DNA of 64,000 nt from Gemmatimonadales bacterium (GTDB lineage: Bacteria; Gemmatimonadota; Gemmatimonadetes; Gemmatimonadales; GWC2-71-9), in the NCBI GenBank assembly GCA_036279355.1, contig DASUJH010000056.1, forward strand, positions 1-64,000. Reading direction: 5' to 3'. This document shows positions 8,272 through 16,439 of this stretch, one piece after another (positions within the stretch are counted from its first letter, which is position 1; each line of letters begins with the position of its first letter). Both the position numbers and the translations under genes were made by a program. The notes below the pieces were generated by a model, which saw nothing but the letters and a program-made list of their open reading frames with translations, made no database searches and was not told the origin of the DNA.

Positions 8272-9149
8272 CGCCGGAGCAGGTCGCCGCCGAGGTGCGG
8301 CGCATCGAGATCACCACCCGCCAACTGGTCCGCGATCTTGTCGCCGGTGAGTACGCCAGCGCGTTCCGCGGGCGCGGGATCGAGTTCTCGGACGTGCGCG
8401 AATACCAGCCGGGCGATGACGTGCGCGCCATCGACTGGAAGGTCACCGCCCGCCTCGGCACCGCGTACGTCAAGCGGCACCTGGAGGAGCGCGAGCTGGG
8501 CGTGCTGCTCGTGGTGGATGCGAGCGCGTCGGGCGCGTTCGGCTCGCGGGTGCGCACCAAGCGCGAGCTGACGGTGGAAGCGGCCGCCGTGCTTGGCCTC
8601 GCGGCAGCGCGGAACAACGACCGGGTAGGGCTCGCGGTCTTCACCGACCGTATCGAGCGCTATGTGCCGCCGCGGAAAGGGCGGCGCCACACCCTGCGCG
8701 TAGTGAGCGAGCTGCTGGGATACGAACCCGCCGGTCGCGGCACCGACCTCGCCGCCAGCCTTCGCTTTCTCGAGCCGCTCCTCCGCCGCCGCGCCGTGCT
8801 CTTCGTGCTCTCCGACTTTCTCGCCGAGGGCTACCTCGATCCGCTCGCGCGGCTCTCGCGCCGGCACGACGTGATTGCCGTGCAGATCGTGGACCCGCGC
8901 GAGCGCGAGCTGCCCGACGCGGGGCTCGTGACCCTCCGCGACCCCGAGAGCGGCGCGTGGCGTACGGTCGACACGTCCGACCGCGCGCTTCGCGAAGGTT
9001 TTCGGCGCCGGATGCTGGATTGGGACCGCGCGCTCGAGCAGGGGCTGCGCGAGCGTGGCGCGGACCTGCTCAGGCTGGAGACGTCGCGATCCTACGCCGA
9101 AGCGATGATCGCGTTCTTCCGGCGGCGGGAGCGGCGCCTCGGGCGCTGA
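8268..9149 (+). CDS. DUF58 domain protein of the Bat operon
   Basis: Starting at a GTG that overlaps the moxR stop (GTGA), this 293-aa soluble protein carries the DUF58 signature GEYASAFRGRGIEFSDVREYQPGDDVRAIDWKVTAR written in pieces: SAFRGRGIEF, REYQPGDDVR and DWKVTARLG. A VWA-like fold follows, with VVDASASGAFG as a degenerate metal-site loop and ARNNDRVGLAVFTD. DUF58 proteins accompany MoxR in nearly all such clusters and are thought to be client or adaptor proteins. It ends 23 bp before the convergent TPR gene, which separates it from the rest of the Bat genes. Confidence 0.9.
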   Translation: MTPEQVAAEVRRIEITTRQLVRDLVAGEYASAFRGRGIEFSDVREYQPGDDVRAIDWKVTARLGTAYVKRHLEERELGVLLVVDASASGAFGSRVRTKRELTVEAAAVLGLAAARNNDRVGLAVFTDRIERYVPPRKGRRHTLRVVSELLGYEPAGRGTDLAASLRFLEPLLRRRAVLFVLSDFLAEGYLDPLARLSRRHDVIAVQIVDPRERELPDAGLVTLRDPESGAWRTVDTSDRALREGFRRRMLDWDRALEQGLRERGADLLRLETSRSYAEAMIAFFRRRERRLGR

Positions 9150-9172
9150 GGGGAAGTAGGCAACGCGTGGAG

Positions 9173-10828
9173 CTATCGCGCGGCGAGCGCCTCGCGCGCG
9201 GCGGCGAGCTCGGGCCGGTCACCATCGGCGTGTGCCATGAGCCGCTCGTATCGACGATAGAATGCGCGGGCGCCCGCGCTATCCCCCGCCGCCGCCGCGG
9301 CCCGCGCCGCGCCGAAGAGGCTCCGCGCTCGATTGGGCTGCCGCGCGAGCGCCGCTTCGAACGCGCGCCGCGCGTCCTGGGGCCGGCTCAACTCGAGCAG
9401 CATCTCGCCGTAGAGCTCGCGCGCCGGCAGCAATGCGCCGGGAGTGACGGGATGCTTCTCGGTGGCATCGTCGAGGTCCGCCGCCGCGCGGCTCTCCTGG
9501 AGCGCGCCGGCGGTGTCGCCGGTGGCGCGCGCGAGCCAGGCGGCCGCGGCCTCCCGCTGGATTCGCACCTGCATGCTCCAGTACGTCTGAGGTCCACCCG
9601 TCCGGGCGAGCGCCGCCTCGAGCTGCCCGAGAGTGTCGACCTCGGCGCGTGCGACCACGAGGTCGCCGGCTCGCGCCGCGCCGAGCGCGCGGGCAAATCG
9701 GGTGAGCGCCTCGGTGCCGGGCCATGCCGGCGCCGGGTGCACGCTGAGCTCCTCGGCATCGGCCCAGCGGCCCCGCTCGAGCGCATAGCGCGCCGGGATG
9801 GCCGCGCGGGCGTAGTCGTAACCGAGGGCCTCCGGTGCCGAGGCATCGGGCGCGGCGTCAGTCGAGTCGACGAGCGCCCCGGCCTCCCGATCCCGGCCCT
9901 CCTGCAGGTAGGCGTAGACCAGGTAATCGAAGGCGTGCGCGTGTTCCGGCCAGACGCCGGCAAGATGGTGGCTCCGCTCGTACTCGCCCGCCGCCGCCGC
10001 GGCGCGGAGGTTGGACGCAATGGACGCGTCCCACCTTCCCACGCGCGTAAAGATGTGCGAGGGCATGTGCTGCGCGTGCGGCACCGAGGGCGCAATCCGC
10101 GCGTAGCGCTCGGCCGCATTGATGGCGCGGGCGGCCAGCGCGGGCGAATCGCAGGCATGAATCAGGTAGTGCGCGAGGCCCGGATGGTCGGGATGGATGC
10201 GGAAAAGCGGTTCGAGAATGGCAACGGCCCGGCGCTGGAAGGCGTAGGTCGTGTCGCGGGCGGCGAGCTGACCTTCGGCAATCAGGGCGAGCGCGTAGAA
10301 GATGCGCCCCTCCTCGTCCCATGCGTGATGCCGGGCGAACGCTGCCATGGCGTGCTCGTACGCCGCGATCCGGGCTGCGAAGGCCGCGGGCGTGTACCCC
10401 CGATAGAACGTGGCGATCGCCTCGGCGTAGTCGCGCTCGCGGGTGTCCGGCCGGGTGAGCCGTACGGCCTGCTCCGCGGCCTCGAGCGCCGACGCGGCTG
10501 TCTCGAGCGTGGGCGGCTCCCAGAGCAGATGCAGCGCGCTCATTGCCTGGCCCCAGTAGCCCATCGCGCAGGTCGAGTCGGCGGCCACGACCTGCCGGAA
10601 CGCGGCGCCGGCCTCCTCGTACCAGAACGAGTGGAGCAGCGCGACCCCGCGGACAAAGAGGGGCCGCGCCTTCGGCGTGCAGGAGACGGGGAACACCACG
10701 CGCCCCAGCCGTTCGGGCGGCGCGCCCGCGTGCCCGTGCTCGCCCTGCGCGGCGGCGGCGCCGGGAGCGAGCAGGGCGGGCGCGGCCACGAGCGCGGCCG
10801 CGACCAGCAGCCGGCGTGCGGGATTCAT
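9173..10828 (-). CDS. Secreted TPR-repeat protein
   Basis: The 551-aa protein has a cleavable signal peptide (MNPARRLLVAAALVAAPALLAPGAAAAQG) and is otherwise alpha-helical with tetratricopeptide-like repeats: LFVRGVALLHSFWYEEAGAAFRQVVAADSTCAMGYWGQAMS written in pieces shows LLHSFWYEEAGAAF and CAMGYWGQAMS; later repeats include LAHYLIHACDSP and HAQHMPSHIFTRVGRW. This His/Cys-bearing family is common in soil bacteria and uncharacterised. The start is fixed by GAGGAGG 5-6 nt before ATG. It is transcribed against the flanking Bat genes, splitting the operon. It is probably periplasmic. Confidence 0.72.
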   Translation of the reverse strand: MNPARRLLVAAALVAAPALLAPGAAAAQGEHGHAGAPPERLGRVVFPVSCTPKARPLFVRGVALLHSFWYEEAGAAFRQVVAADSTCAMGYWGQAMSALHLLWEPPTLETAASALEAAEQAVRLTRPDTRERDYAEAIATFYRGYTPAAFAARIAAYEHAMAAFARHHAWDEEGRIFYALALIAEGQLAARDTTYAFQRRAVAILEPLFRIHPDHPGLAHYLIHACDSPALAARAINAAERYARIAPSVPHAQHMPSHIFTRVGRWDASIASNLRAAAAAGEYERSHHLAGVWPEHAHAFDYLVYAYLQEGRDREAGALVDSTDAAPDASAPEALGYDYARAAIPARYALERGRWADAEELSVHPAPAWPGTEALTRFARALGAARAGDLVVARAEVDTLGQLEAALARTGGPQTYWSMQVRIQREAAAAWLARATGDTAGALQESRAAADLDDATEKHPVTPGALLPARELYGEMLLELSRPQDARRAFEAALARQPNRARSLFGAARAAAAAGDSAGARAFYRRYERLMAHADGDRPELAAAREALAAR

Positions 10829-10900
10829 GGGAGCCTCCTCGACCGGTTCGCGATACGATGGCATACGGGCCCGCCGCACGCAATCCGGCGTGCACCGGCA

Positions 10901-10930
10901 TTGGACGGCGGCGGCGCGTGGGTCTACTCT
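10901..10930 (+). promoter_or_regulatory. Candidate promoter for the second Bat segment
   Basis: TTGGAC at 10901-10906 and TACTCT at 10925-10930 are separated by 18 nt. The -10 box ends 6 nt before the ATG of the BatD-like gene, which lacks a Shine-Dalgarno, so this would be a leaderless start. It gives the distal Bat genes their own promoter after the inverted TPR gene. Confidence 0.5.
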
Positions 10931-10936
10931 CCAGTG

Positions 10937-11968
10937 ATGGCGAACGAATCTCGCTGGTGGCGCGGCGGCGGCCGAACCGGCGCCGCCGCCGCGCTCGCGG
11001 GCGGCGCTCTCGCGGCCGGCCTGCTCGCGAGCTTTGCGCGCCCCGCCGCCGCGCAGCAGTGGACCGCACAGAGCTTCGAGGTGGCGCCCGAGCCGGCGCG
11101 CGCCACGGTGGGCGATACGGTGACCCTCCGCTTCCGCGTGCACCTCTACGAGCGCGACCTCCTGTCCGACAGCACCCCGCGCGCCGATGCCCTCCCCGAC
11201 GGCGTGCGCCTGCTTTCGGTCGAGCCGCTCAGGCGGACGGGGCCATTCGTCTACGACGGGCGGGCCCGCGTCGCCTTCTACCGCCCCGGTATCCGCCAGG
11301 CGCCGGTGTTCGCCGTGCCCTTCTCTCGCACCGTCGCGAACATCCACGGCTTCATCGTGAGCGACACGGCCACGATGGAGATCGTGCCGGTGCTGCCGCC
11401 CGGGGAGCCGGCGCTCAAGGACGTGAAGCCGATCGAGCGAGTGGGCGGCAACGTATGGTGGCCTTGGGCGCTTGCTGGCGCCGTGGCCGCGCTGCTCGCC
11501 GTGTGGTGGCGCCGCCGGCGCAGCACAGAGATATCCGCCGCCGCGCTCGACGCCGCATTGCCGGCTGACGACACGCCGCCGACCGTGCTCGGTCCCTACG
11601 AAGCGGCGCTCGCGCGGCTCGTGCAGATCGAGCGCGAGCACTGGCCCGCGCGCGGCGAGGTGGCGCGCCACTTCGAGGCGGCGGCCGATGCGCTGCGACG
11701 CTATCTCCACGATTCCGATCTCGTGCCCGCGCTCGAGCGCACCACGGCGGAGCTGGTCTGGGCGTTGCCTCCGCATCTCACCGCCGGCGGCCTGCGCGAG
11801 CGCTGCGCGGAATTCCTGGGCGAGGCCGACCTGGTGAAGTTCGCCCTCGTGCGGCCCGACGAAGCGGCGGCCGCCGCGTGCCTGCGCGAGGCGCGCGCCC
11901 TGCTCGCGGCCTGGCACCGGGCAGCGCGGCGATTGCCCGAGCTGGAGTCGAGCGATGCGATTCGCTGA
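10937..11968 (+). CDS. BatD-like membrane protein
   Basis: The 343-aa protein has an N-terminal signal sequence (after an Arg/Gly-rich n-region) ending near AAAQQW, an extracytoplasmic beta-sandwich domain (FEVAPEPARATVGDTVTLRFRVHLYERDLL, in pieces VGDTVTLRFRV and VRLLSVEPLRRTGP), one transmembrane helix (WWPWALAGAVAALLAVWWRRR, about 173-193) and a cytoplasmic helical domain ending ARRLPELESSD. This matches BatD or DUF4381-type subunits of MoxR/VWA complexes, which link the periplasmic and cytoplasmic sides. Its 3-prime end overlaps the next VWA gene by 14 bp. Identity is by context and topology more than by motif. Confidence 0.68.
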   Translation: MANESRWWRGGGRTGAAAALAGGALAAGLLASFARPAAAQQWTAQSFEVAPEPARATVGDTVTLRFRVHLYERDLLSDSTPRADALPDGVRLLSVEPLRRTGPFVYDGRARVAFYRPGIRQAPVFAVPFSRTVANIHGFIVSDTATMEIVPVLPPGEPALKDVKPIERVGGNVWWPWALAGAVAALLAVWWRRRRSTEISAAALDAALPADDTPPTVLGPYEAALARLVQIEREHWPARGEVARHFEAAADALRRYLHDSDLVPALERTTAELVWALPPHLTAGGLRERCAEFLGEADLVKFALVRPDEAAAAACLREARALLAAWHRAARRLPELESSDAIR

Positions 11969-12947
11969 TCCCGCCTTCCTCGTCCTCCTCCTGCTGCCGC
12001 TCGGCTGGATCTGGTGGCAGGTACGCGGGCGCCGCCGCCCGCCGGCGGCGCACATCGCCTTCCCTGCGTTCGCGTTCCTGCGCGACGCGCCGCGAACCCG
12101 GCGCGCGCGCTGGCGCTGGCTGCCCGACGCACTCCGCCCGCTCGCGCTCGCCTGCCTCGTCGTGGCGCTCGCGCGGCCGCAGGTGACGAGCCAGGTCGCA
12201 AAGATCCACTCCCGCTCGCGCAACCTCATGCTCGCGCTGGACATCTCGAGCAGCATGAAGGCCGAGGACTTCCACCCCGGAAACCGAATCGTGGTGGGGC
12301 GGCGGGTGCTGAGCGACTTCGTGAAGCGCCGCGACGGGGACCTCATGGGGCTCGTCATCTTTGCCGGCCGCGCGTTCCTCCAGGCGCCGCTTACGCCCGA
12401 CACCGACCTCATGCAGCAACTGCTGGCCCGGGTGGACATCGGCCAGCTCCCCGATGGCACCGCGATCGGCACCGCGCTCGCCATGTGCCTGAACCAGCTC
12501 AAGAACCTCCCGCCCAGGGCGAGCGCGATCATCCTCGTGACCGACGGCGCCAACAACACCGGGTCGCCCTCGCCCGCCCAGGCGGCGGAGATGGCGCGCG
12601 CGCTCGGCATCAGGATCTACAGCATCGGCCTGAGCGCCGCGGATACCACGAGCTACGCACTGAATGGAGTCTGGCGCGTCGGCAACACGGCGGCCCGCCT
12701 CTCGAGCTCCGACGAGCGGGTGCTCAAGCGCATCGCCGACCGGACGGGCGGCCGCTACTTCCGCGCGACCGATCCCGAAACGCTGGAGCAGATCATGCGC
12801 GAGATCGACCCGCTCGAGCGCACCGACGTGACGATTGGCGAGACGCGCGAATACCGGGAACTCTTTCCGCTCGCATTGGCGCCCGGACTCCTGCTGCTGG
12901 GCCTCGAGCTCACGCTCGGCGTGGGCTGGCTCAGGACGGTGCCGTGA
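11955..12947 (+). CDS. BatA-like VWA-domain membrane protein
   Basis: Two N-terminal helices (FLVLLLLPLGWIWWQVRG and LRPLALACLVVALARPQV) precede a cytoplasm- or periplasm-facing VWA domain. The metal-ion site is intact: LALDISSSMK (Asp-x-Ser-x-Ser) at about 95, GLVIFAGRAFLQAPLT with the second-site Thr and ILVTDGANNTG with the third Asp. A final hydrophobic helix (LALAPGLLLLGLELTLG) completes the Bat topology. The 330-aa length fits BatA/YfbK-type aerotolerance-operon proteins. The stop overlaps the following GTG start by 4 bases. Confidence 0.88.
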   Translation: MRFADPAFLVLLLLPLGWIWWQVRGRRRPPAAHIAFPAFAFLRDAPRTRRARWRWLPDALRPLALACLVVALARPQVTSQVAKIHSRSRNLMLALDISSSMKAEDFHPGNRIVVGRRVLSDFVKRRDGDLMGLVIFAGRAFLQAPLTPDTDLMQQLLARVDIGQLPDGTAIGTALAMCLNQLKNLPPRASAIILVTDGANNTGSPSPAQAAEMARALGIRIYSIGLSAADTTSYALNGVWRVGNTAARLSSSDERVLKRIADRTGGRYFRATDPETLEQIMREIDPLERTDVTIGETREYRELFPLALAPGLLLLGLELTLGVGWLRTVP

Positions 12948-14698
12948 CCGCCGCTGGACTCCGCGACCTTGCCTTCGGGGCCCCGCTCTGGTTGCTCGCG
13001 CTCGTCGTGGTGCTGCCGATCGTCGTCTGGTGGCTCGCCCGCGGCGAGCGGCGCCGCGCGGCGGAGCTCGCGGCATTCGGCGATGAGCCGGTGCTCGCCC
13101 GCTCGTCGGCGCTGCCCGACCGGGCCCGGCGCCTCGGTGCGCACCTGCTGCTCGCGTGCGCGCTTGGCGTCGGCATCTTTGCGCTCGCGCGCCCACAACT
13201 GGGCGAGCACCCCGCCTCGATCGTGCGCGACGGGCGCGACGTGCTCCTGCTGCTCGATCTCTCGCGCTCGATGAACGTGGCCGACGTGGCTCCGAGCCGG
13301 CTTGCCGCCGCGCGCACGGCGGCGCTGCAAGTGATGTCCGCGTCGCCCCACGACCGGGTGGGGCTCATCGTATTCGGCGGCAGTGCGTTTCTCCAGCTTC
13401 CGCTCACATCCGATCACGCGACGCTCAAGCTCTTCCTCGACCATGCCTCCACCGACGACCTGGGCGATCCCTCTACCGACCTTGCGAGCGCGCTCGCGGC
13501 CGCCGAGCGCACCTTTGCGCACGAGGGCGAGCGCGGATACCAGGCGGTGCTGGTCGCCTCCGACGGCGAGAGCGGCGAAGGCGACATCGACACGCCGCTG
13601 GCCGAGCTCAAGCGGCACGAAATCCCGGTCTTCACCATCGGCGTCGGCACGCTCGCGGGCGGGCCGGTGCCGGCCGACTCGAGCGAGGCACCCGAGCGCT
13701 TCCATCGCGACAATATCGGGCGAGTCGTCGTTTCGCACCTGGAGGAGGCCGACCTGCGCCGCGCCGCCGCGGAGACCGGCGGGCTCTACGCCCGCGCATC
13801 GGACCCGCAGGAGCTCCAGGCGCTCGCCACCGGGCTTTCGCGACTCGCGGTGCGCGCCCTCGCCGTGACCCGCAATCGCCGCCACACCGACCGGTACCAG
13901 TGGCCGCTCGGCGTCGCGCTTGTCGGGATCGTGCTGGAGCCATTCGTGCGCAGGCGGCGAAAGCGGTCGCGCGGCGCGGCGCTCGTGATGCCCGTGCTTG
14001 CGGCCGCGCTCTGCCTCGGTGCCATTGCCTGCGACACCGCGGCCCGCGCCGCCCGGAGGGGCGAGAGGCTCTACGATGCCGGCCGCTGGCCCGAAGCCTA
14101 CCAGGCGTTCCGCCGCGCGAGCGACGCGGCATCGAACCCGCGCCTCGAGAGCGCCGCCGCGTACGATGCGGCCACCGCGCTCTACCGCATGCGGCGCTTT
14201 CCCGCCGCGCTGAAGGAGTTTCACGAGTTGCCCGGCGGCTCGCCGCGGCTCAAGGCGCGCGCGCTCTACAATCGGGGCAATGCCGCGGTGCTCGCCTCCG
14301 AAGATGCCGATCCGGGCGATAAGGGCGAGCTGCTCGACCAGGCGGTCACCGCCTACGAGGAGGCGCTCCGGCTCGATCCGCATGATCGCGACGCCAAGTG
14401 GAACCTGGAGCTGGCGCTCCGGCGCCGGGGCGATCGGCCCACCGGCAGCTCGTCTGGCCGGGGCCGGCGCGGGGACTACGGCCGCGGACTGCAGAACACG
14501 CCGGGTTACGAGGGCAATCCGCAGGCGGCGACGGGCGCCATGGCGGGGGGCGGCTTCGGTTCCGGCGAAGGCGAATCGGCCCAGGAGCTGAGCCCCTCCG
14601 AGGCTCGCCAGCTCCTCGACGCGGTGCAGCGCCAACAGTTCTCGAGCCACGGCGGCCGCCCCGCGAGCCGGCCCACCCACGAGGCGAAGGACTGGTAG
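12944..14698 (+). CDS. BatB-like VWA protein fused to a BatC-like TPR domain
   Basis: From a GTG overlapping the preceding stop, the 584-aa protein repeats the Bat layout: two membrane helices, VWA domain with LLLLDLSRSMN metal site, GLIVFGGSAFLQLPLTSD and VLVASDGESGEGD, then a helix near residue 325. A second hydrophobic segment (VMPVLAAALCLGAIAC, about 347-362) leads into TPRs (RGERLYDAGRWPEAYQAF; KARALYNRGNAAVLA; ALRLDPHDRDAKWNLELALRRRG) and a Gly/Gln-rich tail. In other bacteria BatB and BatC are separate genes, so this is a natural fusion joining VWA and TPR functions on one chain. Confidence 0.85.
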   Translation: MTAAGLRDLAFGAPLWLLALVVVLPIVVWWLARGERRRAAELAAFGDEPVLARSSALPDRARRLGAHLLLACALGVGIFALARPQLGEHPASIVRDGRDVLLLLDLSRSMNVADVAPSRLAAARTAALQVMSASPHDRVGLIVFGGSAFLQLPLTSDHATLKLFLDHASTDDLGDPSTDLASALAAAERTFAHEGERGYQAVLVASDGESGEGDIDTPLAELKRHEIPVFTIGVGTLAGGPVPADSSEAPERFHRDNIGRVVVSHLEEADLRRAAAETGGLYARASDPQELQALATGLSRLAVRALAVTRNRRHTDRYQWPLGVALVGIVLEPFVRRRRKRSRGAALVMPVLAAALCLGAIACDTAARAARRGERLYDAGRWPEAYQAFRRASDAASNPRLESAAAYDAATALYRMRRFPAALKEFHELPGGSPRLKARALYNRGNAAVLASEDADPGDKGELLDQAVTAYEEALRLDPHDRDAKWNLELALRRRGDRPTGSSSGRGRRGDYGRGLQNTPGYEGNPQAATGAMAGGGFGSGEGESAQELSPSEARQLLDAVQRQQFSSHGGRPASRPTHEAKDW

Positions 14699-14763
14699 CC
14701 GGGGGTGCGCTTGCTTCTCGGTGCCAACGCGCGCAGGTTGCAATGACACAGGGAGTTCAGGAT

Positions 14764-15174
14764 ATGATGAAACAAGTGTTCTTCGGCGTACTCGCCGTGG
14801 CCATGTTGGCCGGGCCGGCCGCCGCTCAGCAGAAGGAGCCCTCCTTTCAGGGCCGATCGCTCAAAGCGCTGATCGCGGACCTCAAGTCCCCCTCACCCGA
14901 GACGCGGAATGCGGCCGCGTACTCCATCAGCGGCATCGGGCCGGCGGCCGCGCCGGCGGTGCCGGCGTTGATCCAGGCCTTGAGCGATCCGGCCGCCTCG
15001 GTCCGCTACCCGGTCTGCGTCGCGCTGCGCGAGATCGGCCCCGCAGCCATTGCCGCCGAGCCGGCGCTCAAGAAGGCGACCGACGATCCGAGCGAGGACG
15101 TGGCCTTCATGGCGAGGAAAGCGCTCGAGTCGATACATGGCCTGAGGCCGGCGTATCAGGCGTCGGCACGGTAG
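14764..15174 (+). CDS. Exported HEAT-repeat protein
   Basis: The 136-aa product begins MMKQVFFGVLAVAMLAGPAAAQQ, a clear signal peptide. It then has HEAT/PBS-lyase-type repeats: SLKALIADLKSPSPETRNAAA, IGPAAAPAVPALIQALSDP, VRYPVCVALREIGP and ALKKATDDPSEDVAFMARKALE. Such repeats form short alpha-solenoids for protein contacts; no enzyme motif is seen. I prefer ATG 14764 over 14743 because AGGGAG lies about 9 nt upstream and the signal peptide then starts cleanly. The last 68 bp overlap the 3-prime end of the convergent methyltransferase gene. Confidence 0.7.
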   Translation: MMKQVFFGVLAVAMLAGPAAAQQKEPSFQGRSLKALIADLKSPSPETRNAAAYSISGIGPAAAPAVPALIQALSDPAASVRYPVCVALREIGPAAIAAEPALKKATDDPSEDVAFMARKALESIHGLRPAYQASAR

Positions 15175-16309
15175 CCGTAACGAGTCGCACGCGCACGCCG
15201 CCGTTCGAGGTTTCCCACCTCCGCTCGAACCTGAGCCCGACCGCGCCCTCCAGCTCGCGGCTTGAGGACAGCATCGCCACGCGCCAGCCGCCCGCGCGGC
15301 GCCGGAGCACGTTGCCGAACTGCGCGTAGAGATTGCGCAGCTCGGCGCGGTCGCCGATGCGCACGCCATAGGGCGGATTGGTGACGACCCAACCGCCGCC
15401 GGCCTCAGCCGGGGCGTCGAGCGCCGAGATGGCGGCGCGCCGAAACGCGACGTCTTCGGCCACGCCTGCGCGCTCGGCGTTGGCAGTCGCGGCCGCGACG
15501 GCGCCGGCATCGCGGTCCGAGCCCACGATCGGCGCGGGCGCGCGGGGCAGGATGCTTTCGCGGGCGGCGTCCACCAGCCGAGCCCACTTGTCCGCGTCGA
15601 AGTCGGGCCAGCGCTCGAATGCGAAGCTGCGCCCGAGCCCCGGGGCCATGCGCCTCGCGATCAGCGCGGCTTCGATCGGGATCGTGCCCGAGCCGCACAT
15701 CGGGTCAATGAGCGGCGCGCGGCCGTTCCAGCCCGTCGAGAGCAGCATTGCGGCGGCGAGGGTTTCCCGGAGCGGCGCCTTGCCGCTCGCGAGCCGATAG
15801 CCGCGCCGGTGCAGGTGTGCGCCCGAGCTGTCGGCGCTCACCATGCATTCGTCGTGTGCCAGGCGCACGACGAAGAGCTGGGCCGCGTGATCCGCTGACT
15901 CGCCCGCGGCGTTGCCCGCATCGTCCGCCAGCGCGGCATGCACGGCGCCCGGTACCATTCGCGCGACCGCATCCACGAGTCGCGCCGCGACGGCGCGCTG
16001 GTGGTACAGCTTCGACTTGCGTGATGTGACCCGGAACTCCACGGCCGCGCCCGGCGCCACGAATTTTTCCCACGGCACCCGCTTCGCCCGGCGCTCGAGC
16101 TCGTGAAAGCTCGAGGCATGGAACGTTGCAATGCGTACGAGCACGCGGCTCGCGGTATGGAGATGGAGGTTGGCGGCGCAAAGGCCCCCGCGGTCTGCCC
16201 GGAAGGACACACCGCCCGGCTCGACCGGTCCCGGGTCGATGCCGAGGCGGGCAAGTTCCTCAGCGGCCAGAGGTTCGAGGCCGGGCGGGACGACCGCGTA
16301 GCAGTCCAT
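15107..16309 (-). CDS. THUMP-domain RNA methyltransferase (RlmL-like)
   Basis: The 400-aa enzyme has an N-terminal ferredoxin-like/THUMP part (MDCYAVVPPGLEPLAAEEL ... VEFRVTSRKSKLYHQRAVAARL, in pieces) for RNA binding and a Rossmann methyltransferase domain. The SAM site is DPMCGSGTIPIEAALIA, followed by VGSDRDAGAVAAATANA, and the catalytic motif is TNPPYGVRIGD. This is the architecture of 23S rRNA guanine-N2 methyltransferase RlmL and its relatives; tRNA targets are possible. The start at 16309 is supported by TACCTT 5 nt upstream, a leaderless pattern. The alternative start at 16339 adds MMMPGGVPWA. It overlaps the HEAT gene at its 3-prime end. Confidence 0.85.
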   Translation of the reverse strand: MDCYAVVPPGLEPLAAEELARLGIDPGPVEPGGVSFRADRGGLCAANLHLHTASRVLVRIATFHASSFHELERRAKRVPWEKFVAPGAAVEFRVTSRKSKLYHQRAVAARLVDAVARMVPGAVHAALADDAGNAAGESADHAAQLFVVRLAHDECMVSADSSGAHLHRRGYRLASGKAPLRETLAAAMLLSTGWNGRAPLIDPMCGSGTIPIEAALIARRMAPGLGRSFAFERWPDFDADKWARLVDAARESILPRAPAPIVGSDRDAGAVAAATANAERAGVAEDVAFRRAAISALDAPAEAGGGWVVTNPPYGVRIGDRAELRNLYAQFGNVLRRRAGGWRVAMLSSSRELEGAVGLRFERRWETSNGGVRVRLVTATVPTPDTPASGHVSTRALSSP

Positions 16310-16439
16310 TGCCCAAGGTACACCGCCCGGCATCATCATTGCCCTGAACCATCGCAACGCTCTGAGCCGCCCTCGCTCGTTGCAGAATGCGATCCGCCCG
16401 CGCGGTCGCTGGGGGCTCATCCTCGACCGTAGGAGTCCC

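Noticed and set aside
10829-12610. Extension of the TPR-protein frame upstream across the BatD and BatA genes on the minus strand
   Set aside because: The added sequence has no domain; the ATG at 10828 has GAGGAGG and a signal peptide directly after it.
11778-14749. Long minus-strand frames opposite the Bat genes
   Set aside because: They lack recognisable motifs and lie opposite intact VWA and TPR domains; they are treated as shadows.
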